Assembly (NCBI RefSeq): GCF_014698795.1
Contig: NZ_JACJTR010000011.1
Span: 124,001-188,000 of the forward strand
DNA from: Nostoc sp. FACHB-892
GTDB lineage: Bacteria; Cyanobacteriota; Cyanobacteriia; Cyanobacteriales; Nostocaceae
DNA: 64,000 bases
Direction: 5' to 3'
Part shown: positions 37,639-45,840 of the stretch, piece by piece
Layout of the letters: the number at the start of each line of letters is the position of its first letter
How positions within the stretch are numbered: position 1 is the stretch's first letter
Program-made: the position numbers and the translations under genes
Notes under the pieces: model-generated
What the model was told of the DNA's origin: nothing
The model's input: the letters and a program-made list of their open reading frames with translations, nothing else
Database searches by the model: none

Positions 37639-38835
37639 TTAAACGGTTAAGTGTACTTCTGTGATACCTTGACGCATTTTATATTGTCGCCTTAACCAAG
37701 ACTTTTTAATTATTTTACCGAGTAAGGGAGCAAGTTGAATCAACAGCGATCGCAGCAGTGCATTTTTTCGCAGTAGTTCGCCTTGTTTAGCTTCCTCTAA
37801 CTGGAGTTGCTGGGCGCGGATAATTTCTGGCTGACGTTCTGCTTGGATGTGCGATAGTGCCATGTCAATATCTTGGTGTCCAGCTTCTCTGAGCAATAGT
37901 GGCACAAGATGATTAGCAGCAACAATCACATCACGGAATGCTAGATTAATTCCTTGAGCGCGGACAGGAGACATTGGGTGTGCAGCGTCACCCAGAAGCA
38001 ATACCCCTGGTGCGTGCCACTGTGGACAATAACCTACCACAACAGAAAGCCGAATCGGGGATTCGATGGTGTCTGCATGATTACGAAAATGTTCTGCTAG
38101 CCATGAGGGTGATAGTGAGGCAAAAATCTCTGCCCAGTTGGCTTGCTTCCAGTCAGTGTTTTCGGTTGCCGACATTACCCAGGCTAGATGCAGTTTCCCT
38201 TCTTCTGCTCCATGAAAGATGCTAAATGTGCGATCGCTATTTACAATAGTACGGAACACATTATCATCTGTAAACTCAGGGCTAGCGGCAAGCTTAAACC
38301 AAAGAATATCAATATTTTTGGGCTGGCGTACCAATTCTAATCCTATACGTTGTCGCACAAGAGAATTTCGACCATCTGCGCCAATCACTAAGTCAGCAGT
38401 TAGTTCTCTCCCATCGCTTAGTACTACACCTGCGACACGTTGATTACTCCAGCGTAAATCTTTGACTGGAACACCTTGGATAAATTCAAATCCATCATTG
38501 GTTTGAGCTTCCAAAATCAGTGCATTGAGTAGCGGTGGTTGTGAAACCAGTGTACAGGGTCGGGTTGCTCCCATTGGTTCATCAACTCGAAACAACTGCT
38601 TTTCCCCCAAAATGAATTCCCACGCGTCGAGTTGTCGATGGGGAATATGCTCCAACAATGGGGATAGCCCCATTTGCTCTAGTGCATCTAACCCACTGGG
38701 CATTAATCCTTCACCGCGAAAAACACGATGAAAGTCTTTTGCTGCTTCAATTAACGTTACAGCAATACCACGTTTTACAAGGAGCAGGGCAAGTGTTACA
38801 CCTGTTGGGCCTGCGCCCACAATCACAATTTGCAC
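37639..38835 (-). CDS. FAD-dependent monooxygenase (UbiH/PHBH-like)
   Basis: A 398-aa class A flavoprotein hydroxylase. The FAD-binding start is IVIVGAGPTGVTLALLLVKRG, here the GxGxxG dinucleotide motif. The DG motif is VIGADGRNSLVRQRIG and the second FAD motif is LLLGDAAHPMSPVRAQGINL. The start is GTG 38835. The GntR gene just upstream on the same strand may regulate it. Substrate unknown, perhaps an aromatic. Confidence 0.93.
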   Translation of the reverse strand: MQIVIVGAGPTGVTLALLLVKRGIAVTLIEAAKDFHRVFRGEGLMPSGLDALEQMGLSPLLEHIPHRQLDAWEFILGEKQLFRVDEPMGATRPCTLVSQPPLLNALILEAQTNDGFEFIQGVPVKDLRWSNQRVAGVVLSDGRELTADLVIGADGRNSLVRQRIGLELVRQPKNIDILWFKLAASPEFTDDNVFRTIVNSDRTFSIFHGAEEGKLHLAWVMSATENTDWKQANWAEIFASLSPSWLAEHFRNHADTIESPIRLSVVVGYCPQWHAPGVLLLGDAAHPMSPVRAQGINLAFRDVIVAANHLVPLLLREAGHQDIDMALSHIQAERQPEIIRAQQLQLEEAKQGELLRKNALLRSLLIQLAPLLGKIIKKSWLRRQYKMRQGITEVHLTV

Positions 38836-38879
38836 TATCTTAGCCCTCCTGTATAGATGTTGGTCGAATTATCTTTGGA

Positions 38880-39863
38880 TTAACCCAAACCCAGTTCTCG
38901 TTTTAGCAAGTTAATTGAGTTAGTACCGATATAATTTTCAACCTTAATCAGCTTCGGTGGACGAATAATATCTTCATCAGATGCTTGCACTGCTGCTTGC
39001 ACTGCCGCAAAACTGGCTTGATCACTTATGATTACCTCAGCCCGTTTAACCATAGCTTGAAGTTTATAAACATCTTTTGGTTGTGCAGTCATCACTAATA
39101 GTTCATCTCCTCGCAGACCGTGGAGGATCACTTCTGCTGCTCGTGCAATCCCGGAACTGAGGCTAACTATGCCTACACAGTTTTCTTTTGGTAGGGTTTT
39201 CAATAGGCTGAGTTCTTTGCTGTAGTCGTAGATATCCAGAGGAATTACCCGTGCAGCTTTAGGAGCTGCGATCGCTTCTACATTACTGATAAAATACCGA
39301 CTTGTGACTACTGTTGCAGAGGTAGTTTTATCTAGCACAGCAGTTAATTCTTCCATTGCTACCAACTGGACTGGTATTTTTAGCGATCGCTCTAATTCAT
39401 ATACCATTAACTCACCAGCACCAATATCATAGGATGGAACTGCAACCAGTACCCGCGCACTACAACGTAAGCGCCAGTCAATTTCTGCTAAAAATAGTTC
39501 TCTGGCTTGATTGAGTGAACATCCTTGGGTGAGCAAATCATCAAGTGCTTTCTGCACAACTTGATATGCATCAGGATTTTGTTTGAGTATTGGTGATTGC
39601 AGCCTGCTACCACCCTCATGACCTTGGGGACGAACATAAATTCCCGAACCAGCCATACTTTCAACAAATCCGTCTTCCTCCAGTTGACGGTAAACCTTGC
39701 TAATGGTGTTGCGGTGTAACCCAGTTTGCATTGCTAGTGCCCGTGTGCTTGGCAACTTGTAAGCAGGGGGATATTGCCGAGAAGCGATCGCAAACCGGAT
39801 TTGATTAAACAGCTGAGTTGATGCCGGAATTTCGCTGTCTGGCTGAATACGGAATTGAATCAT
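38880..39863 (-). CDS. GntR-family transcriptional regulator
   Basis: A 327-aa regulator. The N-terminal winged helix is RFAIASRQYPPAYKLPSTRA and LHRNTISKVYRQLEEDGFVE (about residues 25-75). Unlike MocR proteins it has no aminotransferase domain; the C-terminal 200 residues contain alternating strands (VIPLDIYDYS, VGIVSLSSGIARAAEVIL), perhaps a periplasmic-binding-like or receiver-like fold. ATG 39863 follows GGAGG. It lies between the monooxygenase (downstream) and the divergent dienelactone hydrolase, both possible targets. Confidence 0.88.
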   Translation of the reverse strand: MIQFRIQPDSEIPASTQLFNQIRFAIASRQYPPAYKLPSTRALAMQTGLHRNTISKVYRQLEEDGFVESMAGSGIYVRPQGHEGGSRLQSPILKQNPDAYQVVQKALDDLLTQGCSLNQARELFLAEIDWRLRCSARVLVAVPSYDIGAGELMVYELERSLKIPVQLVAMEELTAVLDKTTSATVVTSRYFISNVEAIAAPKAARVIPLDIYDYSKELSLLKTLPKENCVGIVSLSSGIARAAEVILHGLRGDELLVMTAQPKDVYKLQAMVKRAEVIISDQASFAAVQAAVQASDEDIIRPPKLIKVENYIGTNSINLLKRELGLG

Positions 39864-39911
39864 CAGCAAACCTCCTGAATACTAAGTGCTGAGTTTTGGA
39901 GCGGGGGAGAG

Positions 39912-39927
39912 ACGCGATTAATCGCGT
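39912..39927. repeat. dispersed palindrome ACGCGATTAATCGCGT
   Basis: A 16-base perfect palindrome in the divergent promoter region of the GntR gene, of a type seen elsewhere in Nostoc DNA (compare the related AGAGACGCGAAA palindrome at 57091). Confidence 0.7.
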
Positions 39928-40181
39928 ACTAGGAAGTGAGGAGTATACAAGTGTTGCTTTACTACTCAGCACTCAGCACTTTTAACTCAGCCCTCCTTTG
40001 GTATTTAGCTGCATTTGCTACATATTAAATATTTTATTTACACATAAAGTTTTTCTGGTACAAATTTCTAATGCGCTCATTATTGGTAATTGATAATTTA
40101 GTTTCGGAAAAAGCTGGGCATACTGGCATAGTTATATCAAATCAAGATACGGCTAATCACATAGCACTGGTAAAAATTATT

Positions 40182-40922
40182 ATGACAGAGCAAGCAATAA
40201 TTACCACAACCGTTAATCTTTTGCAAGATAATATTGAAGTGTCAGGTTATTTGGCAGAGCCAAAAGAACCTGGCTCTTACCCAGGAGTCGTGGTATTACA
40301 AGAGATTTTTGGTGTTAACGTTCACATTCGGGATGTTACAGAACGGATTGCCAAACTTGGGTATGTTGCGATCGCACCTGCACTTTTTCAACGGACTGCT
40401 CCTGGTTTTGAAACCGGATACACACCCGAAGATATTGAAACGGGCAGAGGCTACGCTATGCAAACTCAAGCCTCAGAGTTATTGAGTGATATTCAACTAG
40501 CAATTGACTACCTCAAAAATCTGCCCCAAGTCAAAAAAGATGGCTTTGGCTGTATTGGCTTCTGCTTTGGTGGTCATGTGGCATATCTTGCAGCCACCTT
40601 ACCAGATATTAAAGCTACGGCTTCCTTCTACGGTGCTGGAATTACCACTCGCACACCAGGAGGTGTAGCTCCCACTGTTACCCGCACCAGAGAAATTCCA
40701 GGTACTCTCTATGCCTTCTTTGGCACAGGAGATGCTAGCATCCCAGCCGAACAAGTAGATGAGATTGAAAAAGAGTTAGAAAAATATAAAATTCCTCATC
40801 GTGTGTTCCGCTACGATGGAGCTGATCATGGATTTTTCTGTGACCGTCGTGCCAGTTATAATCCTAAAGCTGCTGCTGATGCTTGGGAGCAAGTCAAACA
40901 ACTCTTTAGTCAGCTGAATTAG
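40182..40922 (+). CDS. dienelactone hydrolase family protein
   Basis: A 246-aa alpha/beta hydrolase. The nucleophile Cys is in GFGCIGFCFGGHVAYLAA (GFCFGG), and the final Asp/His is in RYDGADHGFFCDRR. VLQEIFGVNVHIRDVTERIA is the family hallmark. ATG 40182 (MTEQAIITTTVNLL) is preferred; 37 further upstream codons have no family counterpart. It is divergent from the GntR gene. It may hydrolyse lactone or ester substrates. Confidence 0.92.
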   Translation: MTEQAIITTTVNLLQDNIEVSGYLAEPKEPGSYPGVVVLQEIFGVNVHIRDVTERIAKLGYVAIAPALFQRTAPGFETGYTPEDIETGRGYAMQTQASELLSDIQLAIDYLKNLPQVKKDGFGCIGFCFGGHVAYLAATLPDIKATASFYGAGITTRTPGGVAPTVTRTREIPGTLYAFFGTGDASIPAEQVDEIEKELEKYKIPHRVFRYDGADHGFFCDRRASYNPKAAADAWEQVKQLFSQLN

Positions 40923-40975
40923 TCATTTGTCATTAGTCATTAGCAAAGGACAAATGACTAATGACAAATGACAAT
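40920..40975. repeat. CATTAGT/CATTTGT heptamer repeat hairpin
   Basis: GTCATTTGTCATTAGTCATTA then GGACAAATGACTAATGACAAATGAC (shown in pieces of the same unit): the second half complements the first. A probable terminator after the dienelactone hydrolase gene. Confidence 0.7.
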
Positions 40976-41023
40976 CTAAACTCCTGTTGCACCATATCAA
41001 ATAACAATTAATCTTCAAAAGTC

Positions 41024-41926
41024 ATGAATTCCGAATCGAAACTATCTCAAACAGCCAATTCGCCGTTTACAATGGACGATTTTGCTAAAGCACTAGAAAA
41101 ACACGACTACCAGTTTCAAAAGGGACAGATTGTACATGGCAAAGTGTTCCAACTTGACCATGATGGGGCCTATGTTGATATTGGTGGCAAGTCGTCAGCT
41201 TTTCTGCCGCGCGATGAGGCTTCTTTGAGAGCAGTTACCGATTTATCGGAGGTGCTGCCATTGCAAGAGGAAATGCAGTTTTTGATCATCCGAGATCAGG
41301 ATGCAGAAGGTCAAGTCACCCTTTCTCGAAAGCAGTTAGAAATTCAGCACATCTGGGAACGACTGGCGGAAATGCAGGAAAATGCTCAGACTGTGCAAGT
41401 AAAGGTTATGGGTGTGAATAAAGGTGGTGTCACCGTCGATATTCTTTCCTTGCGGGGATTTATTCCGCGATCGCACCTGGCAGAGCGTGATAATTTAGAA
41501 GCACTCAAAGGTCAAAATCTGACTGTGGGCTTTTTGGAAATTAATAAAAACACCAACAAACTCATCCTTTCCCAGCGATTAGCAACTCGTTCTAGCAACT
41601 TCAGCTTATTAGAACTAGGTCAACTGGTGGAAGGTAAAGTTACTGGTATCAAACCTTTTGGTGTGTTTGTGGATTTAAATGGTATGGGGGCTTTGCTTCA
41701 TATCAAGCAGGTAAGCCAAAAATTCATCGACTCATTAGAAAAGGTATTTCAAGTTGGTCAGCCAATTAAAGCTGTAATTATTGACTTGGATGAGGGTAAA
41801 GGGCGGGTTGCTCTTTCTACCAGAGTTTTGGAAAACTTCCCTGGCGAAGTGTTAGAGAATATGGAAGAGGTGATGGCTTCAGCTGAGGCGCGGGCTAATA
41901 GAGCTAATAACAAAGCTGCTGAATAG
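41024..41926 (+). CDS. S1 RNA-binding domain protein (ribosomal S1-like)
   Basis: A 300-aa protein with three S1 domains: KGQIVHGKVFQLDHDGAYVD (about 35-105), AQTVQVKVMGVNKGGVTVDI (about 120-190) and LGQLVEGKVTGIKPFGVFVD (about 203-272). The length matches the short cyanobacterial and plastid S1-type proteins, which bind mRNA leaders or other RNAs. A second, longer S1 usually exists elsewhere. Cytoplasmic. Confidence 0.9.
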   Translation: MNSESKLSQTANSPFTMDDFAKALEKHDYQFQKGQIVHGKVFQLDHDGAYVDIGGKSSAFLPRDEASLRAVTDLSEVLPLQEEMQFLIIRDQDAEGQVTLSRKQLEIQHIWERLAEMQENAQTVQVKVMGVNKGGVTVDILSLRGFIPRSHLAERDNLEALKGQNLTVGFLEINKNTNKLILSQRLATRSSNFSLLELGQLVEGKVTGIKPFGVFVDLNGMGALLHIKQVSQKFIDSLEKVFQVGQPIKAVIIDLDEGKGRVALSTRVLENFPGEVLENMEEVMASAEARANRANNKAAE

Positions 41927-42008
41927 TTTTGAAGTGGGCTGTTTGCACAAAGCGTTTAAATACCCATGTGAAACAATTTTGAATTTTAAATTTTGAATTG
42001 TTAATACT

Positions 42009-42040
42009 CCCTCTGCATCTACAAAGATGTGGGGGGTTTT
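42009..42040 (+). terminator. intrinsic terminator after the S1-domain gene
   Basis: CCCTCTGCATCT-ACAA-AGATGTGGGGGG followed by TTTT, with two G-T pairs. A near-identical element (CTGCATTT-ACAA-AATGTGGGGG) occurs at 44634, so it is a repeated terminator design in this genome. Confidence 0.8.
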
Positions 42041-42347
42041 AAATTGGGAAAACAAGAATTTCAGTCAGCTTTAGATGACTTTCGCTATGAGCCGCAGAAT
42101 TTATTCTGAGGCGGACGTGTGGGCAATGCCAATATTCTGCAATGATGCAAATATCTGAGTTCAGAATATTACATTTTAATCCATCACCCGCCATAGGTTA
42201 AAAACCTACGGCTAATAGCTTGCATTCCTCTTAAGAGGACTAAACAAGAATTAATCAGGCCCCACTGCCAGATATCGGATCTCTAAAATATTGATTAACT
42301 TATAGAAAACAACCCTGTTACAAATATTTATAAAAGTCTGAATGTAC
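42041..42347. other. intergenic, small inverted repeats only
   Basis: No gene. AATATTCTG (42130-42138) and CAGAATATT about 22 bases later form a perfect 9-bp inverted repeat. A second hairpin (CCATAGGTT-AAA-AACCTACGG) is near 42191. Either may end the TIR-GUN4 transcript arriving on the minus strand. Confidence 0.5.
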
Positions 42348-43259
42348 TTAAATGTTACACTTCATAAGTCTCGATGCGAAAAAAGAGAACTCTTCTCCCT
42401 TAAGGGAAAAAATAGGGAGGTGTCCTTCATGTGCTGAAGTTTTAAAAGCTACATCTTCTTCACTTTCTATCCAGTTTCCTTTCACTCTCCATCCTACGCG
42501 ATCGCCAAATTCTTCCCAGGCTTCTTGATTATATTCACCAGTCTTCCCACCAGATTCGAGATAAATTTTCTTCTGAACGCTAAAGCCAAAGCGCCCATTG
42601 CTGTATTTTACCCAGAGTTGATCAATGGTGCGTAAGTCAGTACAGGGAAAATTATTGATGGATTCGGTATCAAACTGACGTTCCTTTTCCCTGCGAGATG
42701 CCTTGAGCATGACAGTTAAAGTTTCCTCATCCGCTTCTTTCCACTTGCGTGCTGCTAGCAAATCTCGCAATCGTGTGTAGTTTACTCCCTTCTCAGAACT
42801 GACGTCATCGGCTTGAATTACTGGCTGTAGCTTTGGTTTTCGCTCTGGCGGTTTTCCAGTAATACCCCAAATTAACTGCTCCATAGCTTCAGAATCTGTC
42901 CGAAAGTCAACCCACGTATGACCCTTAAGAAAAATTGGGAGTTGAGGCTGCTGTGGTGTATTCCCAAGCAAAACGGGAATCACCGGACATTTTCTCTCTA
43001 CAAATTCGTTTAAAAAAGCTCTCATCTCTTGACTTTGCCAGGGACCAAGTCCACTGCTACCTACAAAAACTGCTGCTGATTTAATATTTTCTATTTGTTC
43101 TTCTAATAAAACCTGCCATGCTAAACCAGGACGAAGTTCCCACTTATCTAGCCAAGGTTTAATTCCTTGTCTTGTTAATTCGTGAGCAATTTCTATAACT
43201 TCAGGTTTGTCTTTGCTGTTGTGGCAAAGGAAGACATCAAACTGATCTTCGTCACTCAT
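42348..43259 (-). CDS. TIR-GUN4 fusion protein
   Basis: A 303-aa protein of two domains. Residues 5-140 are a TIR domain: FDVFLCHNSKDKPEV, the BB-loop region GIKPWLDKWELRPG, and VFVGSSGLGPWQSQEMR, in which Trp74 and Glu78 form the W-x3-E pattern of the NADase catalytic Glu. Residues 158-303 are a GUN4 domain (NYTRLRDLLAARKWKEADEE, LRTIDQLWVKYSNGRFGFSV, WEEFGDRVGWR), the tetrapyrrole-binding module of chlorophyll synthesis. The GUN4 part probably senses porphyrins or a protein, while TIR would consume NAD or signal; both are inference. Complete and intact. Confidence 0.92.
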   Translation of the reverse strand: MSDEDQFDVFLCHNSKDKPEVIEIAHELTRQGIKPWLDKWELRPGLAWQVLLEEQIENIKSAAVFVGSSGLGPWQSQEMRAFLNEFVERKCPVIPVLLGNTPQQPQLPIFLKGHTWVDFRTDSEAMEQLIWGITGKPPERKPKLQPVIQADDVSSEKGVNYTRLRDLLAARKWKEADEETLTVMLKASRREKERQFDTESINNFPCTDLRTIDQLWVKYSNGRFGFSVQKKIYLESGGKTGEYNQEAWEEFGDRVGWRVKGNWIESEEDVAFKTSAHEGHLPIFSLKGEEFSFFASRLMKCNI

Positions 43260-43395
43260 CTATAAGTCTCCTTACATCCATTTATCTATATCGGCAATAA
43301 TTGTCAACGCATTATACTCTGATCTCACTTCCATTCCTCGCTCCTAACAAGCTACTATGTACACACAAGTCTTCTAACATTTACCCATAGCTTTT

Positions 43396-43472
43396 GATCC
43401 CCCCAACCCCCCTTAACAAGGGGGGCTTTAGAGTTTCTTTTCCCCCCTTTTTAAGGGGGGTTAGGGGGGATC
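43396..43472. repeat. MITE-like inverted-repeat element
   Basis: Terminal inverted repeats GATCCCCCCAACCCCCC and GGGGGGTTAGGGGGGATC with internal AAGGGGGG/CCCCCCTT, about 77 bases in total. A common non-coding dispersed element type in Nostoc genomes. No transposase. Confidence 0.75.
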
Positions 43473-43573
43473 TTCGAGTTTGAAAACAGTCCCTATATGC
43501 CTACCCCACAAGAAGTAGCTGAGTATTTTTTATTTGGGAGTCGTTAAAGTCGAATTTAATAAGCAAAATGGCA

Positions 43574-43848
43574 TTTGACTTACTCAAAAGAAGCTTTGAC
43601 TTACTCAAAAGAAGCTTTTACTTTCTCAAACCCCAGTTTGCTTTCTCATTTGAGTGTTTTCCGCAAGCAAAAGCAGCTTTTACTTTCTCAAACCCCGGTT
43701 TGCTTCCTCATTTTGGTGTTTTCCGCAAGCAAAAGGAACTTTTACTTTCTCAAACCCCAGTTTGCTTTCTCATTTTGATGTTTTCCGCAAGTAAAATGAG
43801 CTTTTACTTACTAATTTCAGTGTTTTCAGCAAGCAATCAAGCATATTG
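43574..43848. repeat. nested tandem array: two 21-bp units then three 62-bp units
   Basis: Two 21-base units (TTTGACTTACTCAAAAGAAG plus C) at 43574-43615 precede three units of exactly 62 bases, starting at about 43615, 43677 and 43739 (CTTTTACTTTCTCAAACCCC as the leading part), with a partial fourth from 43801. Each 62-mer holds a CAAACCCCAGTTTG mini-hairpin and TTTTCCGCAAG. 62 is not a multiple of three, so open frames across it are not a repeated protein. Confidence 0.85.
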
Positions 43849-43869
43849 AGAAAGCAATATGCTTAATTG
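43834..43869. repeat. strong hairpin at the end of the tandem array
   Basis: CAATCAAGCATATTG, loop AGAAAG, CAATATGCTTAATTG: 14 of 15 pairs. It abuts the 62-bp array and lies between it and the 3' end of the small minus-strand gene. Confidence 0.7.
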
Positions 43870-43918
43870 CTGACTCATTTCAGTAATTCCCACATTCGTG
43901 ACAACTATCCCTTTGAGA

Positions 43919-44107
43919 TTACTTTTCTCTATCTTTATCTAACGCTTCCTGGATTGCACGACGGCAAAATTCTGGAGGATCATCTTTGGTAGATAGTTCT
44001 TCCTTCATAGTTTTTGTGACACGTAAATTAAGACGCTCACTTAACGGTTCTTCCCTCTCTGATTTAAATGGTTTTAAATTTTCTGAATGACCTTTAGGGT
44101 TAGGCAT
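43919..44107 (-). CDS. small protein, possibly ribbon-helix-helix DNA-binding
   Basis: A 62-aa protein: basic, disordered start (MPNPKGHSENLKPFKS), then PLSERLNLRVTKTMKEELST followed by FCRRAIQEALDKD. One strand (RLNLRVTKT) plus two helices is the pattern of a short ribbon-helix-helix (CopG/Arc-type) protein. Such proteins are often antitoxins or plasmid regulators, but no toxin gene is next to it. Family not certain. Confidence 0.55.
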   Translation of the reverse strand: MPNPKGHSENLKPFKSEREEPLSERLNLRVTKTMKEELSTKDDPPEFCRRAIQEALDKDREK

Positions 44108-44236
44108 TTATGTAGAAATATAAATATAAGTTGAATCACTGGTAGGCAGCAGATTAGATTGTTTTTTGGTGGTTGCAACAACTTGCCGGAAGTACAACCA
44201 CCAATATCCAATTTCAAAAATGGACACTACTATTTT

Positions 44237-44614
44237 ATGTTCACGCGTTCCGAACTTGAAATCAAGACTATTAAAGAATTACGCGACTTGTGTCGTAGAT
44301 ACGGCATCAAACCAACTGGGAATACAGGATACAAAACCTCGTACATCGTAAGCCTGATGGCATTTCCACTTTTAGCATTGCAACAAATGAAGCAAGGTAA
44401 AGGGTTAAAATTCCCTAACTTTAACGCTATCCAGATCATCAGTTCTGCTATAGAAGAGATGAATTCACCCACAGATGAGCAAGCAGCACTAATTCGGATA
44501 ACTTTAGAGGGCAGGAAAATGAGCTATCCTGACCGATACGACCAGGAGAACCTGCTGAATTTGCACAAGGCTAAGATGTCGCTTGAACAAGCTGTTGAGT
44601 TGTTGAGCCAGTAA
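44237..44614 (+). CDS. SAP-like domain protein, hypothetical
   Basis: A 125-aa protein starting at ATG 44237 (MFTRSELEIK). Upstream in-frame codons have no start with a ribosome site. Residues 8-40 (IKTIKELRDLCRRYGIKPTG) look like the SAP helix-extended loop-helix that binds DNA. The rest (FPNFNAIQIISSAIEEMN, MSLEQAVELLSQ) is helical with no recognised domain. Divergent from the 43919 gene. Role unknown. Confidence 0.6.
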   Translation: MFTRSELEIKTIKELRDLCRRYGIKPTGNTGYKTSYIVSLMAFPLLALQQMKQGKGLKFPNFNAIQIISSAIEEMNSPTDEQAALIRITLEGRKMSYPDRYDQENLLNLHKAKMSLEQAVELLSQ

Positions 44615-44633
44615 AACTAATCCCATTTAGCCT

Positions 44634-44668
44634 ATCCCCTGCATTTACAAAATGTGGGGGATAATTTT
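44634..44668 (+). terminator. intrinsic terminator after the SAP-like gene
   Basis: ATCCCCTGCATTT, loop ACAA, AATGTGGGGGAT and then AATTTTT, 20 bases after the stop codon. Near-copy of the element at 42009. Confidence 0.8.
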
Positions 44669-44725
44669 TAGAGTATTAAGATAAATAAGGCGTGACTTAT
44701 TGGCTAATAGAGACTTAACCCCCAG

Positions 44726-44785
44726 CCCCTTCCCTAGTAGGGAAGGGGAGTAAGATTCAAAGCCTCTCTCTTTTTAAAAGAGAGG
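44726..44785. repeat. paired hairpins CCCCTTCCC / GGGAAGGGG and CCTCTC / GAGAGG
   Basis: CCCCTTCCC-TAGTA-GGGAAGGGG is a perfect 9-bp stem (44726-44748). About 15 bases later CCTCTCTCTTTTTAAAAGAGAGG (23 bases; a 10-bp stem, CCTCTCTTTT-type) makes a second. Dispersed Nostoc-type hairpin repeat, non-coding. Confidence 0.7.
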
Positions 44786-44868
44786 AATGGAAGTGAGGTC
44801 AAAGTGTATTGCATACAAACGAGCGAACCCCTATATAAACCCTGTAACTATTCAATTTAGGTATTTAT

Positions 44869-45744
44869 ATGTTTCTAATAACTGGAGCAACGGGAGGAAT
44901 TGGTCGCAGAGTTGTGCGACTCCTACGGCAACGAGAACAGTCTGTGAGGGCATTTGTCCGCCTGACTTCGCGCTACAGCGAGTTAGAACACCGGGGTGCA
45001 GAAATCTTTATCGGTGACTTGCTAGAAGAAAGAGATATCCAGAAAGCTAGTCGGGGTGTCAAGTATGTTATCAGCGCCCACGGTTCTGATAGCGATGCTC
45101 TATCTTTAGATTACCGCGCCAATATTGAACTAATAGACCAGGCGAAAGCCAATGGCGTAGAGCATTTTGTCTTCATTTCCGTACTGGGAGCAGATCGCGG
45201 ATATGAAGACGCTGCTGTATTTAAAGCCAAACGAGCAGTAGAACGATATTTGTCAGCTAGTGGCTTAAATTACACTATTTTACGCCCATCTGGATTAGCA
45301 TCTAACTTGCTGCCACTAGTAGAACAATTTCGGCAAACAGGAGTGTATTTGTTAATTGGCGATCGCAAAAACCGTACTTCAATTGTCAGTACCGATGATT
45401 TAGCAAGAATAGTCGTGGATTCTGTGACAGTTGAAGGCGCTCGTAACCAGATTTTACCAGTGGGAGGGCCAGAGATTTTATTAAGAGAAGATATTCCCCG
45501 GATTTTTGGTCGGATCTTCAATAAACAGCCAGTAATAATTAACTCACCACTATTAGCCATTGATGGGTTACAGAGTGCATTGGGTTTAATTAATCCCCAA
45601 ATTCAAAAAGCTTTGGGAACTTATCGCACATTGCTAGCAAATGAATTTTTCTGTACAAAAGATGAAATTGCCAATTTAGAGGCGATTTATAACTTCCAAT
45701 TAGAGACATTAGAAAGTTTTTTGCGGCGCTATTTAGCAGTTTAA
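44869..45744 (+). CDS. NmrA/Ycf39-like NAD(P)-binding protein
   Basis: A 291-aa Rossmann-fold protein of the atypical SDR group. The cofactor motif ITGATGGIGRRVVRLLRQR is at the very start. GDLLEERDIQKASRG, HFVFISVLGADRGY and YLSASGLNYTILRPSGLASN (the YxxxSGL replacement of the catalytic YxxxK, as in NmrA/Ycf39 proteins) follow. It is probably an NAD(P)H-binding regulator or reductase; partner unknown. Confidence 0.85.
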   Translation: MFLITGATGGIGRRVVRLLRQREQSVRAFVRLTSRYSELEHRGAEIFIGDLLEERDIQKASRGVKYVISAHGSDSDALSLDYRANIELIDQAKANGVEHFVFISVLGADRGYEDAAVFKAKRAVERYLSASGLNYTILRPSGLASNLLPLVEQFRQTGVYLLIGDRKNRTSIVSTDDLARIVVDSVTVEGARNQILPVGGPEILLREDIPRIFGRIFNKQPVIINSPLLAIDGLQSALGLINPQIQKALGTYRTLLANEFFCTKDEIANLEAIYNFQLETLESFLRRYLAV

Positions 45745-45838
45745 ATAGTCATTTGTCATTAGTCATTGGTCATTAGTGAATAACTAGGGCAAATGACGAA
45801 TGACAAATGATAAATGATAAATGACAAAGGACAAAAAT
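45745..45838. repeat. CATTTGT/CATTAGT heptamer repeat block
   Basis: TCATTTGTCATTAGTCATTG on the left faces GGCAAATGACGAATGACAAA on the right. It lies just before the HlyD gene and includes ATGATAAATGAC start-like codons, so the gene start there needs care. Confidence 0.7.
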
Positions 45839-45840
45839 AT

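Noticed and set aside
43568..43849. 93-codon frame through the 62-bp array
   Set aside because: The repeat period is not a multiple of three and the translation is only the repeat read in shifting frames; no ribosome site.
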